Shown here one piece after another: positions 37,110 through 46,547 of a stretch of DNA of 64,000 nt (its first letter is position 1; every line of letters starts with the position of its first letter). This stretch comes from an uncultured Bariatricus sp. (GTDB lineage: Bacteria > Bacillota > Clostridia > Lachnospirales > Lachnospiraceae). The notes under the pieces are model-generated. The model was not told the DNA's origin and did not search any database. It was given only the letters and a program-made list of their open reading frames with translations. Position numbers and translations under genes: made by a program. The stretch spans positions 68,991 to 132,990 of the forward strand of contig CAKRCD010000003.1 of assembly GCA_934307065.1 (NCBI GenBank). Reading direction: 5' to 3'.

Positions 37110-37537
37110 TTTGTTCCTCCTTCAACTTTGCTTCGTTCAACCAGTTCATCTATCATTATTTCATCTATTGTGTGAATGATACTTTCATTTATCTTTTTCC
37201 ATACGTATTTTGTCACACACTGGTCTTTCATACGACATTCTTCATCGTCATGGAGCGCTGCGCAGTCAACTAGTTCCATATCTCCTTCCAAGGCACGCAA
37301 TACATCACCTACAGACACTGTACTGACATCCCTTGCAGGTACATATCCTCCGCCAGCTCCGCGGATACTTTTCACTAATCCGGCTTTCTTCATCTTGGCC
37401 ATCAGTTGTTCCAGATACCGTTCTGACAAATGCTGACGCTGGGCAATGCTTCCTATGGAAACAGGTTCTTCACTCCCATATCTCGCCAAATCTATATATG
37501 CACGCAGTCCATATCTTCCTTTCGTCGATATTTTCAA
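37106..37537 (-). CDS. iscR: Rrf2 family regulator, IscR type
   Basis: A 143-residue Rrf2 winged-helix regulator. The N-terminal KISTKGRYGLRAYIDLA and the recognition helix region (HLSERYLEQLMAKMKKAG) are typical. Three cysteines near the C-terminal half (DCAALHDDEECRMKDQC) match the Fe-S ligand positions of IscR, so it probably senses Fe-S status and controls this operon. Translation starts at TTG, seven bases after GGAGG. Candidate operators lie between the promoter and the start. Confidence 0.92.
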   Translation of the reverse strand: MKISTKGRYGLRAYIDLARYGSEEPVSIGSIAQRQHLSERYLEQLMAKMKKAGLVKSIRGAGGGYVPARDVSTVSVGDVLRALEGDMELVDCAALHDDEECRMKDQCVTKYVWKKINESIIHTIDEIMIDELVERSKVEGGTK

Positions 37538-37553
37538 TCAACCGCCTCCATTT

Positions 37554-37611
37554 CCTACTAACGTACTAGGATTTACGGATATAATTTAACACATAAATCC
37601 TTCCATGTCAA
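37554..37611 (-). promoter_or_regulatory. isc operon promoter with candidate Rrf2 operators
   Basis: TTGACA (37606-37611), 17-bp spacer, TAAATT (37583-37588). An inverted repeat CCTACTA-N3-TACTAGG (6 of 7 pairs, 37554-37570) sits downstream of the -10 box. A second perfect 7-bp pair, GGATTTA (37569-37575) and TAAATCC (37594-37600), brackets the -10 box. Both would suit autorepression by IscR. Confidence 0.65.
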
Positions 37612-38159
37612 CGTATTGAAGAAAAAATTTCAAGCATCCATTTCACTACAGGAGGATTCATGTATGTTTCCACAACAATTCCCGCAAACATCATAATCAC
37701 AACCGTTCCCATTTTCCAACCATTCCATCTGATATTCTCGCTCTCCATAAAATAATTAATAACTATAGCATATGCAAATCCATAAAACAATATCTGAGGA
37801 AACAGTGCCGCCACATAAAACAGCATTCCAATGATTCCCATACGCATCACAGCAGCAACAGCCAGGATTCCACCTGCAAAGCCTGTCCATAAAAGACAGA
37901 CCGCACCTGCTATTTTGCGAAACCGTGTCATGCCGGCAACTCCCAGAAGTGCCAGCGGTAACGTTCTCTGTTTTATCAAATAAATAAAATACTGTTCTGC
38001 CACAATCTGCTGGTTTGCATACTGTCCAAGAAAAAATTCATGAAAAATTCCTGTGGTTGTCACATACTTTGAACCGACAAAATTAGCATATACAATTCCA
38101 AGCAAAAAACCTGCCATATATAAGAAAAGTAAAGAGTAATATTTATTTCTGTGAACCAC
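37608..38159 (-). CDS. SpoIIM-like (DUF95) integral membrane protein
   Basis: A 183-residue hydrophobic protein with about five membrane segments (approximately 8-26, 63-80, 84-105, 108-135, 150-168). The pattern and the GGILAVAAVMRMGIIGMLFYVAALFPQ-type core resemble stage II sporulation protein M, part of the engulfment complex, but single-domain SpoIIM relatives also occur outside sporulation. The start is GTG at 38159 with GGAGG eight bases upstream. It lies upstream of the isc genes on the same strand, and the isc promoter overlaps its stop codon. Confidence 0.6.
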   Translation of the reverse strand: MVHRNKYYSLLFLYMAGFLLGIVYANFVGSKYVTTTGIFHEFFLGQYANQQIVAEQYFIYLIKQRTLPLALLGVAGMTRFRKIAGAVCLLWTGFAGGILAVAAVMRMGIIGMLFYVAALFPQILFYGFAYAIVINYFMESENIRWNGWKMGTVVIMMFAGIVVETYMNPPVVKWMLEIFSSIR

Positions 38160-38322
38160 GTATCTTTCCTCCGTTCTACCGATATTCCATTATATGTCCG
38201 GTTTTGCTTTTTATGATATTCCTGTTCCTTACCTTTCCCATATACAATATCAGCTTTCATCCATTTTTTACCAATTTGATACCAATCATATCATACGAAA
38301 CCGTATATTATAGGACAAAGCA

Positions 38323-38378
38323 AAAAAAGGTGCGAAGTACTGGAATCCTTGTTTTTCCAATACTTTCGCACCTCTTTT
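38323..38378 (-). terminator. Terminator after rny
   Basis: AGGTGCGAA and TTCGCACCT pair with further pairing inside (AGTACTGG / CCAATACT), followed on the minus strand by TTTTTTT. It lies 25 bp after the rny stop. Confidence 0.88.
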
Positions 38379-38402
38379 GAATTTCTAAATTAATGGTTAT
38401 CG

Positions 38403-39959
38403 CTATTTGGCATAATCAGTAACACGTGATTCACGAATTACATTTACCTTAATCTGCCCTGGATATTCCAATTCGAATTCAATCTGTTTTGAAATATCTC
38501 TTGCCAGTAATACCATATCATCATCAGATATCTGTTCCGGAACTACCATTACGCGAATCTCTCTACCCGCCTGAATTGCAAAAGACTTATCAACCCCTTT
38601 GAACTGGTTGGTTATTTCTTCTAACTGTTTTAATCTGTTTGTATATGTTTCCAATGTTTCTCTTCTTGCACCCGGTCTTGCAGCTGAAATGGTATCTGCT
38701 GCTTGTACAACACACGCAATCAGAGATTCTGGTTCCACATCCCCATGATGTGCCTCCACTGCATTAATAATAAGTGGAGATTCCTTGTACTTTCTGCACA
38801 AATCTGCACCAATCTGAATATGAGACCCTTCCACATCATGGTCAATTGATTTACCAATGTCATGTAAAAGTCCGGCACGTTTTGCAGTACGGACATCCAG
38901 CCCGATTTCCCCTGCTAACAATCCAGAAAGCTGTGCTACCTCGATAGAATGCTTAAGTGCATTCTGACCATAGCTTGTTCTGAACTTCATACGTCCAAGA
39001 AGGCGGATTAATTCCGGATGAATTGCATGTACACCAACTTCCAGTGCTGCTGCTTCACCTTCTTCACGAATCATTGTATCCACTTCTTTTTGTGCCTTTT
39101 CTACCATTTCTTCGATTCTTGCCGGATGGATACGTCCGTCAACAATCAGACGTTCCAATGCAATTCTTGCCACTTCCCTGCGAATCGGGTCAAATCCTGA
39201 TAATACTACCGCTTCCGGTGTATCATCAATTATCAGTTCCACTCCGGTCAGGGTTTCCAGAGTACGGATATTACGTCCTTCTCTACCGATAATTCTTCCT
39301 TTCATCTCATCACTTGGAAGCTGCACTACAGAAATTGTAGTTTCAGCCACATGATCTGCTGCACATCTCTGAATTGCTGTCACGACGTATTCTTTTGCTT
39401 TCTTTTCCGCATCTTCCTTCGCCTGATTTTCCAATTCTTTAATCATCTTTGCAGTATCATGTTTTACATCTTGTTCAACAGTTTTTAACAGATAATCCTT
39501 TGCTTGTTCGGAGGTTAGTCCTGAGATTCGTTCTAGTTCCTGTACTCTTTGCTTGCTAAGCTCTTCTACTTTCGCTTCGCGCTGCCTCATCGCTTCTTCT
39601 TTTGCCGTGAATGATGCTTCACGACGTTCAATAGCATCCGAACGCTTATCTACGGCTTCCTCTTTGGAAAGGACACGCTTCTCATAACGCTGTAACTCTG
39701 CTCTACGTTCTTTTGTTTCTTTTTCGAGCTCATTCTTTGTTTTGATAGATTCTTCCTTAATCTCCAAAAGGGACTCCTTCTTCTTTGCCTCGGCCGTTTT
39801 CAATGCGTCATCTATTATTTCTCTTGCTTTAATATCAGCATTCCCAATCTTGGAATTTGCATCATTCTTTAACTTGGATACTGTTGCAAAATAAGTAATA
39901 GGCACTGCCACTATCATGGTGACAACTACTGCAGCAATAGCTATTCCTATTATCGGCAC
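38403..39959 (-). CDS. rny: Ribonuclease Y
   Basis: A 518-residue membrane-anchored endoribonuclease that initiates mRNA decay. Residues 1-30 form a membrane helix, 35-200 a highly charged coiled coil, about 205-270 a KH domain ([17 protein letters not shown]), and about 330-425 an HD domain with [12 protein letters not shown]. The start is GTG at 39959 with AGGAGG seven bases upstream. It has its own promoter, which overlaps the end of recX. Confidence 0.96.
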   Translation of the reverse strand: MPIIGIAIAAVVVTMIVAVPITYFATVSKLKNDANSKIGNADIKAREIIDDALKTAEAKKKESLLEIKEESIKTKNELEKETKERRAELQRYEKRVLSKEEAVDKRSDAIERREASFTAKEEAMRQREAKVEELSKQRVQELERISGLTSEQAKDYLLKTVEQDVKHDTAKMIKELENQAKEDAEKKAKEYVVTAIQRCAADHVAETTISVVQLPSDEMKGRIIGREGRNIRTLETLTGVELIIDDTPEAVVLSGFDPIRREVARIALERLIVDGRIHPARIEEMVEKAQKEVDTMIREEGEAAALEVGVHAIHPELIRLLGRMKFRTSYGQNALKHSIEVAQLSGLLAGEIGLDVRTAKRAGLLHDIGKSIDHDVEGSHIQIGADLCRKYKESPLIINAVEAHHGDVEPESLIACVVQAADTISAARPGARRETLETYTNRLKQLEEITNQFKGVDKSFAIQAGREIRVMVVPEQISDDDMVLLARDISKQIEFELEYPGQIKVNVIRESRVTDYAK

Positions 39960-40007
39960 AGGAGCACCTCCTTATTTAGTTTTCATTGCACAAAGTACAA
40001 CAGTTAA

Positions 40008-40036
40008 ATTTTATACTGTTTTAGTAAATATGTCAA
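40008..40036 (-). promoter_or_regulatory. rny promoter
   Basis: TTGACA (40031-40036), 17-bp spacer, TAAAAT (40008-40013); the -35 box lies at the recX stop codon. Confidence 0.8.
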
Positions 40037-40635
40037 GCTTTCGCCAGTGCCTTTCGAATTTCTTCGTAAGAAAATCCTTTTCTCATCAGATATCCATACA
40101 TTTTCTGCTTCTGTTTTTCATCCATCTCAGAAGGCACCCATCTTTTTTTCTCCATAAGCCTTAAAATTGTATCTGCTTCTGACTCTTCCTGATACATTTC
40201 TTCCAGTATAAAATCTACCTGCTCTCCTTTGACACCTTTCTGTCCCAGGAGCATCTTGATTTCCCGTTTGCTCTTATTCGCCTTCTTACTGATAACAAAA
40301 TTACGGACATACGCTTCATCATTGATATACCCAAAAGATTTCACATAAGAAATGGCAGCTTCCACCACATCTTCCGGATACCCGTTCTGAGCCAGTTTCT
40401 CCCGGAGCTGATGTTCGGTTCTTGGCATGGCATTCAGCAAATGCATGGCCCGCAGCTTTGCGCGCTTTATAAGTACCTCACTTTTAATCCGGACTATGGT
40501 TTCTTCTGTTATCTCATGTCCTTTTCGTACCTGATACTTAGACAATTCGCCTTTGTATAATACAAAGGCGAATGTTTCATCAATATAAATATGATATCTT
40601 GTCTTCGTCAGGGCTTCGATTTCTGTCACAACCAT
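40033..40635 (-). CDS. recX: Regulatory protein RecX
   Basis: A 200-residue, helical, strongly basic protein that modulates RecA filaments. The family repeats are visible: RTEHQLREKLAQNGYPEDVVEAAI near 75-95 in tandem with later three-helix repeats (SKREIKMLLGQKGV; YGYLMRKGFSYEEIRKAL). It follows recA by 25 bp and probably shares the SOS promoter. Confidence 0.92.
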   Translation of the reverse strand: MVVTEIEALTKTRYHIYIDETFAFVLYKGELSKYQVRKGHEITEETIVRIKSEVLIKRAKLRAMHLLNAMPRTEHQLREKLAQNGYPEDVVEAAISYVKSFGYINDEAYVRNFVISKKANKSKREIKMLLGQKGVKGEQVDFILEEMYQEESEADTILRLMEKKRWVPSEMDEKQKQKMYGYLMRKGFSYEEIRKALAKA

Positions 40636-40660
40636 CTATCTGTCACCTGCGCACCTGAAT

Positions 40661-41701
40661 TTATTTTTCTTTGTTCTCATTATCCTCTGCTGCTTCTTCT
40701 CCAAGTCCGTAATGCTCACGAACTTTTTCTGCGATTTCTGCCATAATTTCCGGATGTTCTGTCAGATAGGTCTTCGCATTCTCTCTGCCCTGACCAATCT
40801 TTTCTCCATTATATGCATACCATGCACCACTCTTGCTCACTACATTCACATTGGCAGCTAAATCCAGAATATCCCCTTCTTTGGAAATACCTTTACCGAA
40901 CATAATGTCAAATTCAGCCTCTTTAAACGGAGGTGCAATCTTATTCTTCACAATCTTGACACGGACACGGTTACCAACCATCTCACCGCCCTGCTTTAAT
41001 GTCTCAATTCTTCTGATGTCCATACGCACAGAAGCATAGAACTTCAGCGCACGACCACCTGTCGTTGTCTCCGGATTACCGAACATGACACCTACTTTTT
41101 CCCGTAGCTGATTAATGAATATAACAACACAATTAGACTTACTGATTACCGGTGTCAGCTTTCTGAGTGCCTGAGACATCAGTCTTGCCTGAAGACCCAC
41201 ATGAGAATCTCCCATATCTCCTTCTATTTCCTGCTTCGGAACAAGTGCAGCTACTGAATCCACTACAATAATGTCAATTGCACCGGAACGAACCATGGTT
41301 TCAGTAATTTCCAATGCCTGGTCTCCGCTGTCCGGCTGGGAAATATATAATTCATCAATATCCACACCGATATTCTTTGCATATACCGGGTCTAATGCAT
41401 GCTCTGCGTCTATAAATCCTGCAATTCCACCGCGTTTCTGTACCTCAGCTATCATATGTAGCGCAACGGTTGTTTTACCACTGGATTCCGGTCCGTAGAT
41501 TTCTACAATTCTTCCCTTTGGCACACCACCCATTCCAAGTGCTAAATCCAGGCTTAATGAACCGGTCGGTACTGTCTCAACCTGAACCTGTGCTGCCGGA
41601 TCTCCAAGCTTCATTACCGCGCCTTTTCCAAAATCCTTCTCCAGCTTCGCAATCGCTGCCTCCAGCGCTTTCTTTTTATTCTCATCTGTCATATTTGCCA
41701 T
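40661..41701 (-). CDS. recA: Recombinase RecA
   Basis: A 346-residue recombinase. Walker [12 protein letters not shown] near residue 65, the Walker [13 protein letters not shown] and the L2 loop segment [19 protein letters not shown] are intact, with an acidic C-terminal tail. The start is the ATG at 41701, seven bases after GAGGAG; an upstream in-frame ATG at 41716 overlaps that site. Two LexA-type boxes in the promoter indicate SOS induction. Confidence 0.98.
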   Translation of the reverse strand: MANMTDENKKKALEAAIAKLEKDFGKGAVMKLGDPAAQVQVETVPTGSLSLDLALGMGGVPKGRIVEIYGPESSGKTTVALHMIAEVQKRGGIAGFIDAEHALDPVYAKNIGVDIDELYISQPDSGDQALEITETMVRSGAIDIIVVDSVAALVPKQEIEGDMGDSHVGLQARLMSQALRKLTPVISKSNCVVIFINQLREKVGVMFGNPETTTGGRALKFYASVRMDIRRIETLKQGGEMVGNRVRVKIVKNKIAPPFKEAEFDIMFGKGISKEGDILDLAANVNVVSKSGAWYAYNGEKIGQGRENAKTYLTEHPEIMAEIAEKVREHYGLGEEAAEDNENKEK

Positions 41702-41721
41702 ATATTTTCTCCTCATATATC

Positions 41722-41772
41722 CGAACGAATGTTTGTTTTCTACATATTAGTACATATGTTCTGTTTTGTCAA
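41722..41772 (-). promoter_or_regulatory. SOS-type recA promoter with two LexA boxes
   Basis: TTGACA (41767-41772), 17-bp spacer, TAATAT (41744-41749). A LexA/DinR-like box GTACATATGTTC (41750-41761; 7 of 8 specified positions of GAAC-N4-GTTC) fills the spacer. A second, CGAACGAATGTTTG (41722-41735; 9 of 10), lies near the transcription start. Confidence 0.8.
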
Positions 41773-41818
41773 GTTCTTTTCTTCTTTTTGTTATCTGATT
41801 TTCTTTTCAAAAGCAAAC

Positions 41819-42643
41819 CTATAACGCAAATATCTTTATCAGTGCCTGTGCCACCCCATCTTCATGATGAGTTTCTGTAATCCAGTCTGCCGCATCCTTA
41901 CAATCAGGTACTGCATTGCCCACTGCAATTCCAAGTCCTGCCGCCCGAATCAGTTCGCAGTCATTTTCTCCATCGCCAAAGGCTACTACCGACTCCATTG
42001 ATATCCCCAGCTGCCTCATAAGTCTGTGAACTGCCTGATGTTTGCCGGATTTCATGTTGGAAATTTCTATCAGATGGCGGGCGCTGCTGGTAATATATAC
42101 ATTATCAAAAGATTCTTGAATCCGCTTACGGATATATGGTTTATCTTCCTCTTTTACTACCACATCAATCCCATCCAGATTCCTTCTGTGCGCAGTCAGA
42201 AATGCTTCCATATCTTCAACCGGTTCTCTTGTCCGTTCCACATAACCGGCAATCATCTCTTTTCCTGCAAATGCAGAAGGATTTTCCCAATATGTTCTGC
42301 TTGCATAGGCTTTTCCGTCAATAAAGCATTCATATGCAACCGGACTGGAACGCAGAACATCACATATCTTCTGTGCTGTTTCTTCCGGAAGCTTTGAACA
42401 CCATAAAGGCTGCTTTTCCAGAAGATCATATATCATTGCACCATTGGATGTAATAATATAGCGCAGGCTTTTTATCCTCAGCACAGCCTCCGGATAAGAG
42501 CACAGAGGACGTCCACTTGCAGGGACAAACAAAATTCCTTTTTGCTGCAGCTTCTCCAACACACTCTTCGTCTTTTCTGACAAGGCATCACCATGCTGCA
42601 GAAGGGTCAAATCCAAATCCGATACCACACATTTATACTTCAT
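41819..42643 (-). CDS. Cof-type HAD-IIB family phosphatase
   Basis: A 274-residue haloacid-dehalogenase-fold hydrolase. Motif I is VVSDLDLTLL (leucine in place of the usual glycine after DxD), motif II is PASGRP, the conserved lysine is near SGKHQAV, and motif IV is FGDGENDCELI. The cap is of the IIB type. Such proteins remove phosphate from sugar phosphates or flavin/PLP compounds; the substrate cannot be told. It lies between recA and the hexapeptide protein on the same strand. Confidence 0.88.
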   Translation of the reverse strand: MKYKCVVSDLDLTLLQHGDALSEKTKSVLEKLQQKGILFVPASGRPLCSYPEAVLRIKSLRYIITSNGAMIYDLLEKQPLWCSKLPEETAQKICDVLRSSPVAYECFIDGKAYASRTYWENPSAFAGKEMIAGYVERTREPVEDMEAFLTAHRRNLDGIDVVVKEEDKPYIRKRIQESFDNVYITSSARHLIEISNMKSGKHQAVHRLMRQLGISMESVVAFGDGENDCELIRAAGLGIAVGNAVPDCKDAADWITETHHEDGVAQALIKIFAL

Positions 42644-42688
42644 TGCACTACCCTCTTTGCTTCTATTATCATTTGTTTCTTTTTATTT

Positions 42689-43354
42689 CTATCTTTTTTC
42701 TACAACTTCGCCCTGTTTTTTGTAAATACTGTTTGCAGGCACATATCCACGGACCATAGACAATGGATAAATATTCGTGTTCTTTCCTACCACACTTCCT
42801 GGATTCAGCACCGTTCCACAGCCGACTTCCACATTGTCGCCAAGCATGGCACCGAATTTTTTCATGCCTGTTTCAATTTTTTCTTCCGGTGTTTTTACAA
42901 CAACCAGCTTTTTATCTGATTTTACATTCGATGTAATAGATCCTGCACCCATATGAGCCTTGAATCCCAAAATCGAATCACCTACATAATTGTAATGAGG
43001 AACCTGCACTTTGTTAAACAGAATCACATTTTTTAACTCTGTTGAATTTCCTACTACTGCCCCTTCTCCTACAATGGCATTTGCACGGATAAATGCACAG
43101 TGTCTTACTTCTGCGTCTTTTCCGATGATAGCCGGTCCTCCGATAAATGCAGTTGGTGCCACCTTCGCACTTTTTGCAATCCATACATTATCTCCACGTT
43201 TTTCATATTCCTCTTCCGATAATGTGGCACCTAATTCCATAATAAAATTACTGATTTTCGGCAGTACTTCCCATGGGTACTCTACACCTTCGAAAATGTC
43301 TTTTGCTATGGTTTCATCCAACGTATACATTTCTTTTACTGTCATTTCTTTCAT
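42689..43354 (-). CDS. GlmU C-terminal-like left-handed beta-helix protein
   Basis: A 221-residue protein. A short N-terminal helical part (1-55) is followed by hexapeptide repeats (about 57-205: KVAPTAFIGGPAIIGKDAEV and similar). The segment KVQVPHYNYVGDSILG resembles the acetyl-acceptor site of the GlmU acetyltransferase domain, but no uridylyltransferase domain is present. It may acetylate a sugar or act in a nucleotide-sugar pathway. It starts six bases after topB in the transcription direction, so the two are probably cotranscribed. Confidence 0.75.
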   Translation of the reverse strand: MKEMTVKEMYTLDETIAKDIFEGVEYPWEVLPKISNFIMELGATLSEEEYEKRGDNVWIAKSAKVAPTAFIGGPAIIGKDAEVRHCAFIRANAIVGEGAVVGNSTELKNVILFNKVQVPHYNYVGDSILGFKAHMGAGSITSNVKSDKKLVVVKTPEEKIETGMKKFGAMLGDNVEVGCGTVLNPGSVVGKNTNIYPLSMVRGYVPANSIYKKQGEVVEKR

Positions 43355-43360
43355 GCTTGT

Positions 43361-45427
43361 TTACTCCTTTTCACTCTTTTTACTCTTTGCTGTACTTTTT
43401 TTATTACTCTTGTTTGGATTATTTTTATAATACGAAGCTGCTTTATCGTAATATGCTTTCAAATGGTACTGATTCTGTACCCCCAGCACACCGTTGGTTC
43501 TGCTAATGATAAAGTTCCGTAATTTTATCATATATTCTTCCGAAGTAATTTCTCCATCGGCAACATAAGTCAGGCCTTTTTCCCAGCTTGCCGTCAGCTC
43601 CGGGTTCAAAAGAGAGCGAATGGAGCTGGCAACCACATCATATATCATTTCCCCAAGCAGGGTCGGAGTAATGACCTGGGTTTTCTTATTCAAGGATAAA
43701 TATTTGATATTAAACAGCTTTTTCAGTATTTCTGCACGGGTCGCACTGGTTCCGATTCCACTTCCCTTTATCTGGGCACGAAGTTCTTCATCCTCGATCA
43801 ATTGTCCTGCATTTTCCATGGCAAGAATCATAGAACCGGAGTTATAACGCTTCGGTGGTGCGGTTTCTCCTTCCTTAATATCAAGTCCTGATACCGCCAG
43901 AATATCGCCCTTTTTTATTTTCTGAATATATTCAAATAAATGAATATCCAAATCTTTCCCTTCGCCTTCGGCATTTTCCTCGCTGTCATTCTCACTGGAC
44001 TTTTTGTTCTTTGGAACTCCGGCTACTTTCAGATATCCTTCTTTTGCAAGTACGCGGAAATTGGAAAAAAACTGTTCTTCCTTTATCTGCGTCACAAGGG
44101 CAACTTTCTGATACTCTGCTGCCGGATAAAAAATACTCAGAAAACGTCGCACAATCAGCTCATATACCTGCTGAGAAATATGGGACACTGATGAAAGCGC
44201 AGTGATTCCCTGTCCCGTTGGGATAATCGCGTAATGGTCTGTAATCTGCTTATCATTTACATATCTGGTCTTTTCCAGATTCTTATAGCTTTCCAACTGT
44301 AAAATATCCTTCAGATATGGCTCTGCAAGCTTATATTTATACAAACCGTTCAGATTCTTGGTAATTTCCTTTGCCACAGCCGTAGACAAAACGCGGGCAT
44401 CCGTTCTGGGATAGGTTACCAGCTTTTTTTCGTACAATTCCTGCACAATCCGCAGTGTTTCATCCGGGCTGATTTTAAACCGCTTGGAACATTCGTTTTG
44501 AAGTTCTGCCAAGTTAAATAAAAGCGGTGGATTTTTCTTTTCTTTCTTCTTTTCAATGGAAAGAATCCGGCACTGAAGCGGTTCGTTTCCGGTTCGAAGA
44601 TATGTAATTAATTCTTCCGCATCCTGCCGCTCTTTGAAACCATTTTCCTTATAGAGCTTCAGGGATTCAAAATACCGGCTTCCTTTTACCGCCCGCCATT
44701 CTCCTTCGAAGGTGCCGCCTTCCGTGGTAAGCGTCTCGATTACTCTGTAAAACGGTGTCTTTACAAATTCCCGGATTTCCCGTTCTCTGCGCACTACCAT
44801 GCCGAGAACACAGGTCATTACCCTGCCCACGGAAATTACCGTATATTTATTTCCCAGATATCTGGAAATGCTGTCTCCATATTTCAAAGTCAGAAGTCTG
44901 GAAAAATTAATTCCCATCAGATAGTCTTCTTTGGCCCTCAAATAAGCGGATTCTGACAGATTATCATAAGCAGACAAATCCTTTGCTTCCCGGATTCCTC
45001 GTAAAATTTCATCTTCCGTCTGGGAGTCAATCCAGACTCTGCGTCGTTCTTTTCCCTTTACACCGGCCATCTGCTCTACGAGGCGATATATATATTCTCC
45101 TTCACGTCCCGAGTCGGTACATACATAAATACATGCAATATCTTCTCTGGTCAGAAGCATCTTTACCGTGTCAAACTGCTTTTTTACAGAAGGAATTACC
45201 TCATATTTAAATTCATCTGGTATGAATGGCAAGGTCTGGAGACTCCATTTTTTATACTTTTCATCGTACACTTCCGGGTAACTCATAGTAACCAAATGTC
45301 CAACGCACCAGGTAACAACCGCGTCATCCCCCTCTAAATATCCATCTTTTCGCTTCATGTTTAAGTGTAGCGCCTTGGCAAATTCCTGTGCTACGCTGGG
45401 TTTTTCCGCAATAAATATATTTTTCAT
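43361..45427 (-). CDS. topB: DNA topoisomerase III
   Basis: A 688-residue type IA topoisomerase. The N-terminal TOPRIM domain begins IFIAEKPSVAQEFAKAL and carries CTDSGREGEYIYR near residue 105. The active-site tyrosine is Y339 in VTYPRTDARVLS. The C-terminus is lysine/serine rich, without zinc fingers. The ribosome binding site is weak (CTAAGAAT). TopB-type enzymes also occur on conjugative elements, but no transfer genes are nearby and the flanking genes are chromosomal. Confidence 0.92.
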   Translation of the reverse strand: MKNIFIAEKPSVAQEFAKALHLNMKRKDGYLEGDDAVVTWCVGHLVTMSYPEVYDEKYKKWSLQTLPFIPDEFKYEVIPSVKKQFDTVKMLLTREDIACIYVCTDSGREGEYIYRLVEQMAGVKGKERRRVWIDSQTEDEILRGIREAKDLSAYDNLSESAYLRAKEDYLMGINFSRLLTLKYGDSISRYLGNKYTVISVGRVMTCVLGMVVRREREIREFVKTPFYRVIETLTTEGGTFEGEWRAVKGSRYFESLKLYKENGFKERQDAEELITYLRTGNEPLQCRILSIEKKKEKKNPPLLFNLAELQNECSKRFKISPDETLRIVQELYEKKLVTYPRTDARVLSTAVAKEITKNLNGLYKYKLAEPYLKDILQLESYKNLEKTRYVNDKQITDHYAIIPTGQGITALSSVSHISQQVYELIVRRFLSIFYPAAEYQKVALVTQIKEEQFFSNFRVLAKEGYLKVAGVPKNKKSSENDSEENAEGEGKDLDIHLFEYIQKIKKGDILAVSGLDIKEGETAPPKRYNSGSMILAMENAGQLIEDEELRAQIKGSGIGTSATRAEILKKLFNIKYLSLNKKTQVITPTLLGEMIYDVVASSIRSLLNPELTASWEKGLTYVADGEITSEEYMIKLRNFIISRTNGVLGVQNQYHLKAYYDKAASYYKNNPNKSNKKSTAKSKKSEKE

Positions 45428-45497
45428 AAATATTCTTAGGTCCAGCCTCTGACTGCCCTTTTATCTTTCTCTAGTTTTCATTCAAAATATGAACGTC

Positions 45498-45547
45498 AAA
45501 AGGTGGCCGGTTACAGCAAACACAGATACAACTGTAACTGACCACCC
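45498..45547 (-). terminator. Terminator after the standalone activase gene
   Basis: GGTGGTCAGTTACAG and CTGTAACCGGCCACC pair (with two mismatches) around a 15-base loop and are followed by TTTT on the minus strand. The remaining sequence of 45428-45633 shows no gene. Confidence 0.75.
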
Positions 45548-45633
45548 TTGCCTCACAGTATAACACATTCTGTCTCATTCTGCCATACTGACACCATCAG
45601 GTACTCTTCTTTCTTTTACATGATAATCGCTTT

Positions 45634-46386
45634 CTATTGTTCCGCACCCATCAGTGCAGCACCAATCGCTCCTGCATATCTTGCAAGCGGAGCACTCGTA
45701 ACCGGTGCTTTCAGTGCATTTTCCAGTCTCTCAATTACATACTGGTCTTCACATAAGCCACCTGTCAGGAAATATTTATCACTTGGTACCTGTGCAATTA
45801 ATTGCACAACTTTCATAATTACCGATTCAATGACTCCAAAGGCGATATCTTCTCTTGGAGTACCACGTCCAATCAGACTGATAACCTCTGATTCCGCAAA
45901 TACAGTACACATGGAGCTGATGGTAATATGTTCCCCTTTTCTCGCCAAATCAGACAATTCATTCTGAGTCAGTCCCAAACGGTTTGTCATAACCTCAATA
46001 AATTTTCCCGTTCCTGCTGAACATTTATCGTTCATAAGGAACTTCATTACGCGTCCATTTTTCAAAGAAATTCCCTTGGTATCCTGTCCTCCGATGTCAA
46101 TGACAGTTCCATCATCATGGAACAAATAATGTGCACCCTTTCCATGACAGGTAATCTCCGTCACAACGCGGTCAGCATAAGGCACAGAAATACGTCCATA
46201 TCCAGTTGCTACGTAAGTTGCATTTTCTTTATTAATCCCTTCTGCTTCCAGTTTTTCATAAATATCATCTGCGGTCTTTCTGCTGCTGAATCCTGTATTG
46301 AGCAGAAGATGTTTTATTACTTTTCCATCTTCCATTACCACTACCTTTGCTGCACTTGACCCTATATCAATTCCTACAAAATACAT
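45634..46386 (-). CDS. 2-hydroxyacyl-CoA dehydratase activase (HgdC/BadF type), standalone
   Basis: A 250-residue ASKHA ATPase. VGIDIGSSAAKVVV (phosphate 1), VIDIGGQDTKGI (phosphate 2) and the adenosine motif LTGGL are present. The two cysteines that bind the dimer-bridging [4Fe-4S] cluster are C122 (KCSAGTGKF) and C160 (SSMCTVFAES). Activases couple ATP hydrolysis to a one-electron reduction of a dehydratase or reductase. No HgdA/HgdB partner is adjacent, which is unusual. It has its own promoter and terminator, downstream of a LacI-type regulator. Confidence 0.9.
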   Translation of the reverse strand: MYFVGIDIGSSAAKVVVMEDGKVIKHLLLNTGFSSRKTADDIYEKLEAEGINKENATYVATGYGRISVPYADRVVTEITCHGKGAHYLFHDDGTVIDIGGQDTKGISLKNGRVMKFLMNDKCSAGTGKFIEVMTNRLGLTQNELSDLARKGEHITISSMCTVFAESEVISLIGRGTPREDIAFGVIESVIMKVVQLIAQVPSDKYFLTGGLCEDQYVIERLENALKAPVTSAPLARYAGAIGAALMGAEQ

Positions 46387-46446
46387 GTCTTCCTCCTGCT
46401 CCGAACTTACCTCAAGCCCGTTTTTGTCTCTTTCGTCACTACCTCT

Positions 46447-46475
46447 AGTTTATTATTTTACATGTCATTCGTCAA
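46447..46475 (-). promoter_or_regulatory. Activase promoter
   Basis: TTGACG (46470-46475), 17-bp spacer, TAAACT (46447-46452), about 60 bp before the activase start. Confidence 0.6.
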
Positions 46476-46547
46476 ATTGATAAAATCTATAAATCCTGAG
46501 AAAACATCTTATATTCAATACTTCTATTTATCAAACATGGTTTATGT

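Noticed and set aside
43361-45427. topB as part of an integrative conjugative element
   Set aside because: No relaxase, type IV secretion, integrase or attachment site is nearby and the flanking genes are chromosomal.
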